Positions 1 through 5,172 of a DNA stretch of 6,002 nt are shown here, in pieces. This DNA is from Prevotellaceae bacterium. Lineage in GTDB: Bacteria; Bacteroidota; Bacteroidia; Bacteroidales; UBA932. The notes beneath the pieces were generated by a model. That model had not been told where the DNA came from, ran no database searches, and saw nothing but the letters and a program-made list of their open reading frames with translations. The position numbers and the translations under genes are program-made. The DNA is taken from the NCBI GenBank assembly GCA_031258915.1, contig JAIRMD010000170.1:1-6002 (forward strand). The letters run 5' to 3'. Each line of letters begins with the position of its first letter. The first letter of the stretch is position 1.

Positions 1-3
1 AAG

Positions 4-38
4 AAAAAGCCCGTGCCCACAAAAGCACGAGCTTTTAC
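4..38. terminator. Bidirectional intrinsic terminator
   Basis: The arms AAAAGCCCGTGC (5-16) and GCACGAGCTTTT (25-36) pair over 12 positions with one mismatch, around an 8-nt loop. Read leftward (minus strand), the stem is followed by a T-rich tail (TTTTTCTT), a classic intrinsic terminator. Read rightward it ends in TTTTACTT, which is weaker. It could end a gene lying left of the window, a leftward transcript from the promoter at 195-226, or both. Confidence 0.7.
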
Positions 39-189
39 TTATCACAAGGCGACTACTATGAAGAGATTTTGGCGATTTCTACAGGGTTGCCTATAATAAA
101 GTAAAAGCTGTTCTACTTACTTAATAAGTATATAATATCTATGTTTCTATTGGCTCATTTTTTATTACCGAATTTCGTTGGTTTTAAAT
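4..189 (-). ncRNA. Candidate small RNA or attenuated leader, minus strand
   Basis: A Bacteroidota-type promoter at 195-226 points left and a strong intrinsic terminator lies at 4-38, so a transcript of roughly 185 nt is predicted. No open frame of useful length lies between them; the only ATG on this strand that I noted is followed by a stop two codons later. Within it, an 11-nt segment at 99-109 is perfectly complementary to 30-40. The 30-36 part of that segment is also needed for the 5' arm of the terminator, so the two folds compete. That suits an attenuator or riboswitch-like leader of a gene beyond the left edge as well as a stand-alone small RNA. I do not recognise a known RNA family, and no experimental evidence is available here. 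Confidence 0.3.
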
Positions 190-194
190 TTTGG

Positions 195-226
195 CAAATG
201 TACGTAACATTTCCGAATGGTACAAA
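195..226 (-). promoter_or_regulatory. Leftward Bacteroidota-type promoter
   Basis: On the minus strand the sequence reads TTTG (226-223), 20 nt, then TACATTTG (202-195). This matches the TTTG-N19-21-TAnnTTTG consensus of the primary sigma factor of Bacteroidota in every defined position. Transcription would start near 189 and run toward the left edge. No leftward protein gene follows inside the window. Confidence 0.5.
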
Positions 227-390
227 AATGTGTAATGAATAATGACGACACAAATTGATTTTTAACTTAATTTAAGCAGCAAGGTAGCTTCCGCGCAGCC
301 ACTGAAAATACGTACCTGCCAAGCTTCATTACCTTATACCAGCCATCCAGCTTTCGCATTTGCTCAGCTTCCCCCTCCCTCGGCGGCGCC

Positions 391-416
391 GTCATTCCGA
401 GCGCAGCGAGGAATCT
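391..416. repeat. Short dispersed-type palindromic repeat (ATTCC...GGAAT)
   Basis: ATTCC (394-398) and GGAAT (410-414) flank GAGCGCAGCGA. From memory, this 'GTCATTCCGAGCGCAGCGAG' type of sequence recurs between genes in many bacterial genomes. Its copy number here cannot be judged from one window. It lies at the left border of the palindrome-rich block. Confidence 0.45.
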
Positions 417-454
417 CCTCCCATGCAGCCGCCGCACCGTTTAGCGGGGCATTT

Positions 455-634
455 GCCTTCCCCGTAGGGGAAGCATATCAATAGAAAGCGCGTCAATTCC
501 CGTTTTCCCTTGTTCCCCGTAGGGGAACAACGTTGATAACCTCCCGCCCATCGCTGCTGTTGTTCCCCTACGGGGAACAGGGGATGCCGGTGGCCGACAT
601 TTTTCTACTGGTATGCTTCCCCTACGGGGAAGGC
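455..634. repeat. Composite 180-bp inverted repeat made of four palindromes (REPIN-like)
   Basis: Two units of about 76 nt face each other: 455-531 and, reversed, 634-559, separated by 27 nt. The outer block (455-487 against 634-602) matches at 31 of 33 positions; the inner block (507-531 against 583-559) at 24 of 25. The 18-19 nt linker between the blocks is not conserved. Each block is itself a hairpin. The outer one has CTTCCCC/GGGGAAG arms around GTA or TAC, and the inner one has TGTTCCCC/GGGGAACA arms around GTA or TAC. The GTA centre reads GTA in the left unit and TAC in the right, as expected for a true inversion. The layout resembles REP doublets and non-autonomous palindromic elements, but no transposase is nearby that clearly belongs to it. 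Confidence 0.75.
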
Positions 635-725
635 CACCGCCGCTGCCAACCGTGTTGTTAGCTTACCCATTACCACCTCGCCACCCGCCACGCCATCGCC
701 GCCGCATCTGCTAGCGGTAGGGCAA

Positions 726-806
726 GCCCCAAAGGGGCGCAACAAATTAGTGCAGGGTAAAACCCTGCGTGAAAGGGCGCAGCATCATCAGCGTAGGGCA
801 TCGCCC
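726..806. repeat. Cluster of three palindromes with 3-nt loops
   Basis: Three hairpins lie close together: GCCCC-AAA-GGGGC (726-738), GCAGGGT-AAA-ACCCTGC (752-768) and GGGC-ATC-GCCC (796-806). All have perfect arms around three unpaired bases, the same design as the four palindromes at 455-634 but with different arm sequences. They look like dispersed intergenic repeats rather than coding sequence or terminators, since none has a T tail. Confidence 0.5.
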
Positions 807-859
807 AGTCGGAAGCAGTCCCGTGGTTGATGTGATTTTTGATTTGTGCGGTGGCGGCG

Positions 860-901
860 AAAAACAAAAATCCTTGCCCCAAAAAATTTCGGAGCAAGGA
901 T
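860..901 (-). terminator. Leftward terminator-like hairpin
   Basis: On the minus strand ATCCTTGC (901-894) and GCAAGGAT (877-870) form an 8-bp perfect stem with a 16-nt loop that can close further by C-G pairs. It is followed directly by TTTTTGTTTTT. This is a good intrinsic terminator for leftward transcription, yet no gene on that strand lies between it and the fumC start. It may be a remnant or may stop antisense transcription. Confidence 0.5.
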
Positions 902-959
902 GGCTTGCTTTTCTGAAGTATATATGCTACTATACGCGCACCCGCGTAACTTATTGATT

Positions 960-1027
<68 letters not shown>

Positions 1028-1055
1028 TCAAGATTCAAAGATTGGGCTTGCGCCA

Positions 1056-1095
1056 AATTTTTGAATTTTTGAATGCTTGAATTTTTGAATAATTG
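1056..1095. repeat. Five tandem 8-mers, consensus AATTTTTG
   Basis: Five consecutive 8-nt units read AATTTTTG, AATTTTTG, AATGCTTG, AATTTTTG and AATAATTG. Part of the array (1064-1081) can also pair with 1028-1044, with one mismatch and one bulge, giving a hairpin right next to the TG tract. The function is unknown. Confidence 0.75.
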
Positions 1096-1204
1096 AGAGC
1101 TGCTATGCATAATGAATAATTCGATAAACAAATTTGCGGTAAGAGTACGAAAAAGTTTTTCAACGAGCAAAATATTTTAGAAAAAAAAATTGAGGCGTAT
1201 GCGC

Positions 1205-1235
1205 TTGTTAGTCTAAGATTTTTCGCGTAAGTTTG
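1205..1235 (+). promoter_or_regulatory. fumC promoter (Bacteroidota type)
   Basis: A TTG -33 box (1205-1207) and a TAAGTTTG -7 box (1228-1235) are separated by 20 nt, matching the Bacteroidota consensus. The start of transcription would be near 1241, leaving a leader of about 33 nt before the fumC ATG. The leader is A/T-rich without a Shine-Dalgarno sequence, as is usual in this phylum. Confidence 0.6.
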
Positions 1236-1273
1236 TGCTCCTAAAAATTATAAACTGATAAGCCGTAAATCAC

Positions 1274-2659
1274 ATGGAATTTCGTATAGAAAAAGACACA
1301 ATGGGCGAGGTGAGAGTCCCCGCCGGCAAGTACTGGGGTGCGCAAACCGAGCGCTCGCGCAACAACTTCAAGATTGGGCCGGAGGCATCCATGCCGAAGG
1401 AGATCATTGAGGCGTTTGCCTACCTGAAGAAGGCTGCCGCCTACGCCAACTGCGACCTGGGCGTGCTGCCCGCCGACAAGCGCGACCTGATAGCGAAGGT
1501 ATGCGACGAAATCTTGGCAAAGAAGCTGAGCGACCAGTTCCCGCTCGTCATCTGGCAAACAGGCTCGGGCACGCAGAGCAACATGAACGTGAACGAGGTG
1601 ATAGCCAACCGCGCCCACGTGCTGCAAGGCAGCAAGCTGGGCGAGGGCAAACCGTTCATCCACCCCAACGATGACGTGAACAAGTCGCAATCGAGCAACG
1701 ACACCTTCCCGACGGCCATGCACGTAGCCGCGTACAAGGCGGTGGTGGCGACAACCATCCCTGGGGTGGAGAAGCTGCGCGATACGCTGCAGCGCAAGAG
1801 CGAGGCGTTTAAGGATGTCGTAAAGATAGGGCGCACGCACCTCATGGACGCCACGCCGCTAACCCTTGGGCAGGAGCTGTCGGGCTACGTGGCGCAGCTC
1901 AACCACGCGCTGCGCGCCATCAAAAACACGCTGGCGCACCTGGGCGAAATTGCGCTGGGGGGCACCGCCGTGGGCACCGGCCTCAACACCCCAAAGGGCT
2001 ACGACGTGAAGGTGGCGGAGTACATCGGCAAGTTCACCGGGCTGCCCATCAGAACTGCCCCCAACAAGTTCGAGGCGCTGGCTGCCCACGACGGCATTGT
2101 GGAGGCGCACGGCGCCCTGAAGCAGCTGGCGGTGTCGCTGATGAAGATTGCCAACGATATTCGCATGATGGCCTCGGGGCCGCGCTCTGGCATCGGCGAA
2201 ATTCTGATCCCCGAAAATGAGCCGGGCTCGTCCATCATGCCCGGCAAGGTAAACCCCACGCAGTGCGAGGCTGCCACCATGGTGTGCGCGCAGGTCATCG
2301 GCAACGACGTTACCGTAAGCGTAGGCGGCAGCACGGGGCACTACGAGCTCAACGTCTTCAAGCCCGTGATGGCAAGCGCTTTCCTGCAATCGGCAAAGCT
2401 GCTCGGCGACGTGTGCACCTCGCTCAACGACCACTGCGCCGTGGGCATCGAGCCGAACACGGTGCGTATCAACGAGCTGGTGAACAACTCGCTGATGCTG
2501 GTAACGGCGCTCAACACGCACATCGGCTACGAAAAGGCAGCGCAAATTGCCAAAAAAGCGCACAAGGAGCACACCACGCTCCGCGCCGCTGCGCTGGCGC
2601 TGGGCTACCTCACCGACGAGCAGTTCGCGGAGTGGGTTGACCCGAAAAAAATGGTCTGA
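1274..2659 (+). CDS. fumC: Fumarate hydratase, class II (fumarase C)
   Basis: This enzyme reversibly hydrates fumarate to L-malate in the cytoplasm, in the TCA cycle or, in anaerobic Bacteroidota, in the reductive branch that makes succinate. The 461-residue protein has the usual length of the iron-independent homotetrameric class. Visible motifs are TGSGTQSNMN (96-105), the SSND segment (140-143), GRTHLMDATPLTLGQ (186-200) with the catalytic-site His189, and the superfamily signature GSSIMPGKVNP (318-328) whose Ser319 corresponds to the catalytic loop serine. The signature alone also fits aspartase, but the N-terminal FRIEKDTMGEVRVPAGKYWG and the HYELNVFKP stretch (356-364) favour fumarase. 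The ATG start lies about 33 nt after the predicted transcription start. The gene appears monocistronic, since no co-directional gene follows. Confidence 0.96.
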   Translation: MEFRIEKDTMGEVRVPAGKYWGAQTERSRNNFKIGPEASMPKEIIEAFAYLKKAAAYANCDLGVLPADKRDLIAKVCDEILAKKLSDQFPLVIWQTGSGTQSNMNVNEVIANRAHVLQGSKLGEGKPFIHPNDDVNKSQSSNDTFPTAMHVAAYKAVVATTIPGVEKLRDTLQRKSEAFKDVVKIGRTHLMDATPLTLGQELSGYVAQLNHALRAIKNTLAHLGEIALGGTAVGTGLNTPKGYDVKVAEYIGKFTGLPIRTAPNKFEALAAHDGIVEAHGALKQLAVSLMKIANDIRMMASGPRSGIGEILIPENEPGSSIMPGKVNPTQCEAATMVCAQVIGNDVTVSVGGSTGHYELNVFKPVMASAFLQSAKLLGDVCTSLNDHCAVGIEPNTVRINELVNNSLMLVTALNTHIGYEKAAQIAKKAHKEHTTLRAAALALGYLTDEQFAEWVDPKKMV

Positions 2660-2665
2660 TTCTTT

Positions 2666-2693
2666 AGCCCTCTCCACCTCCACGGGGTTTTTA
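2666..2693 (+). terminator. Weak possible terminator after fumC
   Basis: A short GCCC/GGGG pairing (2667-2670 with 2684-2687) is followed by TTTTT. The stem is only 3-4 bp with a long loop, so this is a weak candidate. No better terminator is seen right after the fumC stop. Confidence 0.2.
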
Positions 2694-2700
2694 CCTCAAA

Positions 2701-2790
2701 TCCGGCAGTCGCCGCGCGATAGCACGCACGGGTCGCCAAAGGCGTTGCACCACTACGCAGCGGAGGCGTGCTGGTGCGCCGTTCTGTTAA
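2701..2790. repeat. Palindrome-bearing GC-rich block, probable intergenic repeat
   Basis: The block contains CGCC-AAA-GGCG (2734-2744), again a perfect palindrome with a 3-nt loop. It also contains a larger hairpin with GCACCA/TGGTGC outer arms (2747-2752, 2772-2777) and ACGC/GCGT inner arms (2755-2758, 2766-2769). It adjoins the end of the GH26 fragment, where similarity to that family stops, so it appears to be non-coding sequence joined to the gene fragment. It may be a dispersed repeat; that cannot be shown from one copy. Confidence 0.35.
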
Positions 2791-2796
2791 AGCCGC

Positions 2797-2958
2797 TGCC
2801 GCCGGCTTGCCGTAAACGTCGCGGCCTACGATGTCCACATACTCGTCGCCCGGGTACCATGCGTTGTCGTTAGGCTCGGCTGTCCACACCCAGATGAGGT
2901 TGTTGAGGCCTTTGGCTTCAAAGGTTTCAAACATCAGCCTCCACAAGTCCTTCAAAGA
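2797..2958 (-). pseudogene. Internal fragment of a GH26 beta-mannanase
   Basis: About 50 residues resemble glycoside hydrolase family 26 endo-1,4-beta-mannosidases: LKDLWRLMFETFEAKG, then NNLIWVWT, then WYPGDEYVDIVGRDVYGK. In intact enzymes, which cut beta-1,4-mannan and are usually secreted, this segment lies between the acid/base glutamate and the nucleophile glutamate. Neither catalytic region is present, nor is there a signal peptide, so the fragment is dead. At its N-terminal side it is fused in frame to a transposase remnant near 2958; at the other side similarity ends near 2800 in a palindromic block. The open frame runs on to 2605, overlapping fumC, but that tail is meaningless. The family assignment is from motif recognition only. 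Confidence 0.65.
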
Positions 2959-3246
2959 GGTTAATATTCCTTTTATTATCAACCAGATACGTTCTTTGAC
3001 ATGCAGCTCAATTATTTCCGACTTTGCCTGACGGAATAGCGCACCAAAACTCTCGTAACACTTAAACCTTTTGACCGCGGAAAACAAGCTATATTGCAGC
3101 ATACAGAGCGTGGTGGCGGCGATTTTGGCATCGAAATCCCGTGCCTCACACTTGCCCAAGTGCAAATACTGTTTGCACTCCTTGAAAAACACTTCTATGA
3201 TGTGCTGCGAGCGGCACTCGTGCTGCTGCCACACGTGCTCCAGGTG
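2959..3246 (-). pseudogene. C-terminal remnant of an IS4-type DDE transposase
   Basis: About 95 residues resemble the C-terminal end of IS4-like transposases (DDE_Tnp_1 type). The core is IIEVFFKECKQYLHLGK, followed by ARDFDAKIAATT, LQYSLFSAVKRF and GALFRQAKSEIIELHVKERIW. The IEVFFKECK segment holds the E and K of the family's Y-2-R-3-E-6-K signature at the right spacing, but the Y and R positions appear to be Cys and Gln. Everything upstream, including both catalytic aspartates, is missing, and an in-frame TGA lies at 3247-3249. No terminal inverted repeats or target duplication are seen. At its 3' end it is fused in frame to a GH26 fragment. It cannot encode an active transposase; a GTG at 3232-3234 is the only nearby start. 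Confidence 0.75.
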
Positions 3247-3247
3247 T

Positions 3248-3298
3248 CATGCCTTGCCCCTGCGCAACGGTAGGAGCAAAGCATGTTTTGCCCTACAT
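3248..3298. repeat. Overlapping imperfect palindromes between glnS and the transposase remnant
   Basis: Three arms of one motif alternate in orientation: CATGCCTTGCCCCTGC (3248-3263), TAGGAGCAAAGCATG (3271-3285) and CATGTTTTGCCCTACATG (3282-3299). Neighbouring arms can pair, giving two mutually exclusive hairpins. It could help end glnS transcription, but there is no T tail. It looks like a degenerate copy of a GTAGGGGCAAGGCATG-type intergenic palindrome. Confidence 0.5.
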
Positions 3299-3316
3299 GC
3301 GAAAATTGCGCTAAGC

Positions 3317-5014
3317 TTACCATTGCTTTTTGCTGATGTTTGCCCACGTATCCTTGAGGGTAACGGTGCGGTTGAAGATTGGCTTTTCGCTCGTGGAGTC
3401 GGGGTCGAGGGTAAAGTAGCCCAGCCGCTCAAACTGCACGGGCAGCGCACCCTCCCGGTAGGCGCCCTCTACCGCCTCTTCCACGTAGGCAGCAACGGTT
3501 TTCAGCGAGTTGGGGTTAAGGTAATCTTTGTAGTCCGCACCTTCGGGGATGCCGTCCATGTGCGCCTCGGTGAACAGGCGGTCGAACAGGCGCACCTCAG
3601 CGGCGCAGCAGTGCCCTACCGAGAGCCAGTGGATGGTACCCTTCACCTGGCGCGGGCTGCCGCCGCCGCTGCGCGTTTCGGGGTCGTAGGAGCAGCGCAG
3701 CTCGGCAACGTTGCCGGCGGCATCCTTCAGCACCTCCTCGCACTTGATGATGTAGGCGTACTTTAGCCGCACCTCCTGCCCGGGCGCGAGGCGGAAAAAC
3801 TTTTTCGGAGGATTCTCCATGAAATCCTCGCGCTCGATGTAGAGCTCGCGGCTAAACCGTAGCTTACGGGTTCCGGCGGCGGGGTCTTCGGGGTTGTTGG
3901 CGGCGTTGAGCTCCTCCACCCTGCCTTCGGGGTAGTTGGTGATGACCAGCTTGAGCGGGTTGAGCGCCGCAAACCGGCGCTGCGCCCTCTTGTTGAGGTC
4001 TTCGCGCGCGCACCACTCCAGCAGCGAGAGGTCAATCACGTTGTCGCGCTTTGCCACGCCCACCTTGTCGGCAAACAGGCGGATGCTCTCCGGCGTGTAC
4101 CCCCGGCGGCGAAGGCCGCAAATGGTAGGCATGCGCGGGTCGTCCCAGCCGCTCACAAAGCCGCCCTTGACCAGCTCCAGCAGCCTGCGCTTGCTCATCA
4201 CCGTGTAGGTGAGGTTGAGGCGGGCAAACTCGTACTGGCGCGAGGGGAATATCTCCAGCTTGTCAATAAACCAGTCGTAGAGCGGGCGGTGCACGTCGAA
4301 CTCCAGCGTGCAGATGGAGTGCGTAACGCCCTCGATGGAGTCGCTCTGGCCGTGCGCGTAGTCGTACATGGGGTAAATGCACCAGCTACTGCCCGTGCGG
4401 TGGTGCTCGGCGTGCAGGATGCGGTACAGGATGGGGTCGCGCAGCAGCATGTTGGGGTGCGCCATGTCGATTTTGGCGCGCAGCACCTTTGCGCCGTCGG
4501 CAAACTCGCCGCTGCGCATTCGGGTAAACAGGTCGAGGTTTTCCTCCACGCTGCGGCTGCGGTAGGGGCTATTCGCGCCCGGCTTGGTAACAGTACCGCG
4601 GCGCAGCCGGATTTCCGCCTGCGTCTGGTCGTCCACGTAGGCTAGCCCCTTTTTGATGAGCGCCAGCGCCCACTCGTAGAGCTGGTCGAAGTAGTCGGAA
4701 GCGTAGCGCTCGCTGGCCCAGCGAAAGCCCAGCCACTGCACATCCTGCTTGATGGAGTCCACGTACTCGGTTTCCTCCCTGGCTGGGTTGGTGTCGTCAA
4801 AGCGGAGGTTGGTAGCGCCGCCGTACTTCTGCGCCAGCCCAAAGTTGAGGCAAATGCTTTTGGCGTGGCCGATGTGCAGGTAGCCGTTAGGCTCCGGCGG
4901 AAAGCGCGTAAGGATGCTTTTGTGCCTTCCCGACGCTAAATCGGCCTCGATAATTTCTTCCAAAAAGTTGAGCGACCGCTCCAAAGTGCTTGGCACCGTT
5001 GAGTTTTCTGCCAT
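3317..5014 (-). CDS. glnS: Glutaminyl-tRNA synthetase
   Basis: This cytoplasmic class I synthetase joins L-glutamine to tRNA-Gln using ATP. The 565-residue protein matches the usual bacterial GlnRS length (about 550-580). It starts with FPPEPNGYLHIGHAKS, whose HIGH motif (47-50) binds ATP. RFDDTNP (71-77) and YPMYDYAHGQSDSIEG (214-229) line the amino-acid pocket, and THSICTLEFDVHRPLYDWF follows. The KMSKS equivalent is VMSKR (272-276). Residues from about 345 on form the two anticodon-binding beta-barrels typical of GlnRS, ruling out an ordinary GluRS. I chose the ATG at 5012-5014. The frame stays open upstream to a TTG at 5177-5179, but that extension has no family similarity and crosses the promoter. 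A purine- and A-rich leader without Shine-Dalgarno precedes it. It is divergent from the acyltransferase gene. Confidence 0.97.
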   Translation of the reverse strand: MAENSTVPSTLERSLNFLEEIIEADLASGRHKSILTRFPPEPNGYLHIGHAKSICLNFGLAQKYGGATNLRFDDTNPAREETEYVDSIKQDVQWLGFRWASERYASDYFDQLYEWALALIKKGLAYVDDQTQAEIRLRRGTVTKPGANSPYRSRSVEENLDLFTRMRSGEFADGAKVLRAKIDMAHPNMLLRDPILYRILHAEHHRTGSSWCIYPMYDYAHGQSDSIEGVTHSICTLEFDVHRPLYDWFIDKLEIFPSRQYEFARLNLTYTVMSKRRLLELVKGGFVSGWDDPRMPTICGLRRRGYTPESIRLFADKVGVAKRDNVIDLSLLEWCAREDLNKRAQRRFAALNPLKLVITNYPEGRVEELNAANNPEDPAAGTRKLRFSRELYIEREDFMENPPKKFFRLAPGQEVRLKYAYIIKCEEVLKDAAGNVAELRCSYDPETRSGGGSPRQVKGTIHWLSVGHCCAAEVRLFDRLFTEAHMDGIPEGADYKDYLNPNSLKTVAAYVEEAVEGAYREGALPVQFERLGYFTLDPDSTSEKPIFNRTVTLKDTWANISKKQW

Positions 5015-5056
5015 TTTATAGCGTTTTTTGCTGTTAGAAAATTTCTGCTGTGGCTG

Positions 5057-5064
5057 CAAAGATA
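5057..5064 (-). promoter_or_regulatory. glnS -7 promoter box (left half of a mirrored pair)
   Basis: On the minus strand 5064-5057 reads TATCTTTG, a perfect TAnnTTTG box. Transcription would begin near 5050, leaving a leader of about 36 nt before the glnS ATG. I see no clear TTG -33 box about 20 nt upstream, so activity may depend on the -7 element or on an activator. Confidence 0.5.
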
Positions 5065-5076
5065 CGCAAAATATCG

Positions 5077-5084
5077 TATCTTTG
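5077..5084 (+). promoter_or_regulatory. -7 promoter box for the divergent acyltransferase gene
   Basis: TATCTTTG (5077-5084) is again a perfect TAnnTTTG box and is the mirror image of the glnS box. Transcription would begin near 5090, giving a leader of about 83 nt to the TTG start or 125 nt to the ATG. No clear -33 box is present on this strand either. The two boxes are 12 nt apart, so simultaneous polymerase binding at both looks impossible. Confidence 0.45.
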
Positions 5085-5121
5085 TGCGCTTGCAGTAGCC
5101 TTAGCTTTCGTGCGCCCACAG

Positions 5122-5171
5122 GCAGGCGACCTGCGATGTCTGAATTTAGTTCATCCTTTAACACGCCGTAA
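5122..5171 (+). promoter_or_regulatory. Possible leader element: small hairpin and 11-codon ORF
   Basis: The leader of the acyltransferase gene holds a hairpin GCAGG-CGA-CCTGC (5122-5134). It also holds an ATG at 5136 opening an 11-residue frame (MSEFSSSFNTP) that stops with TAA at 5169-5171. The stop is one base before the TTG proposed as the acyltransferase start, so translational coupling is conceivable. It may equally be chance. Confidence 0.2.
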
Positions 5172-5172
5172 G

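Noticed and set aside
4..189. 6S RNA
   Set aside because: The predicted 5' and 3' ends do not form the long closing helix with a central bubble expected for 6S RNA.
455..806. CRISPR array
   Set aside because: The repeated palindromes are inverted and unevenly spaced, not direct repeats with regular spacers, and no cas gene is present.
1241..2683. Long minus-strand frames opposite fumC
   Set aside because: Shadow frames of a GC-rich gene; fumC on the plus strand has all family motifs across its length.
2959..3298. Intact insertion sequence
   Set aside because: Only the C-terminal transposase part remains, with no catalytic aspartates, no terminal inverted repeats and no target duplication.
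3071..3766. 231-residue plus-strand frame
   Set aside because: It is antisense to the transposase remnant and the 3' part of glnS, both identified by clear motifs.
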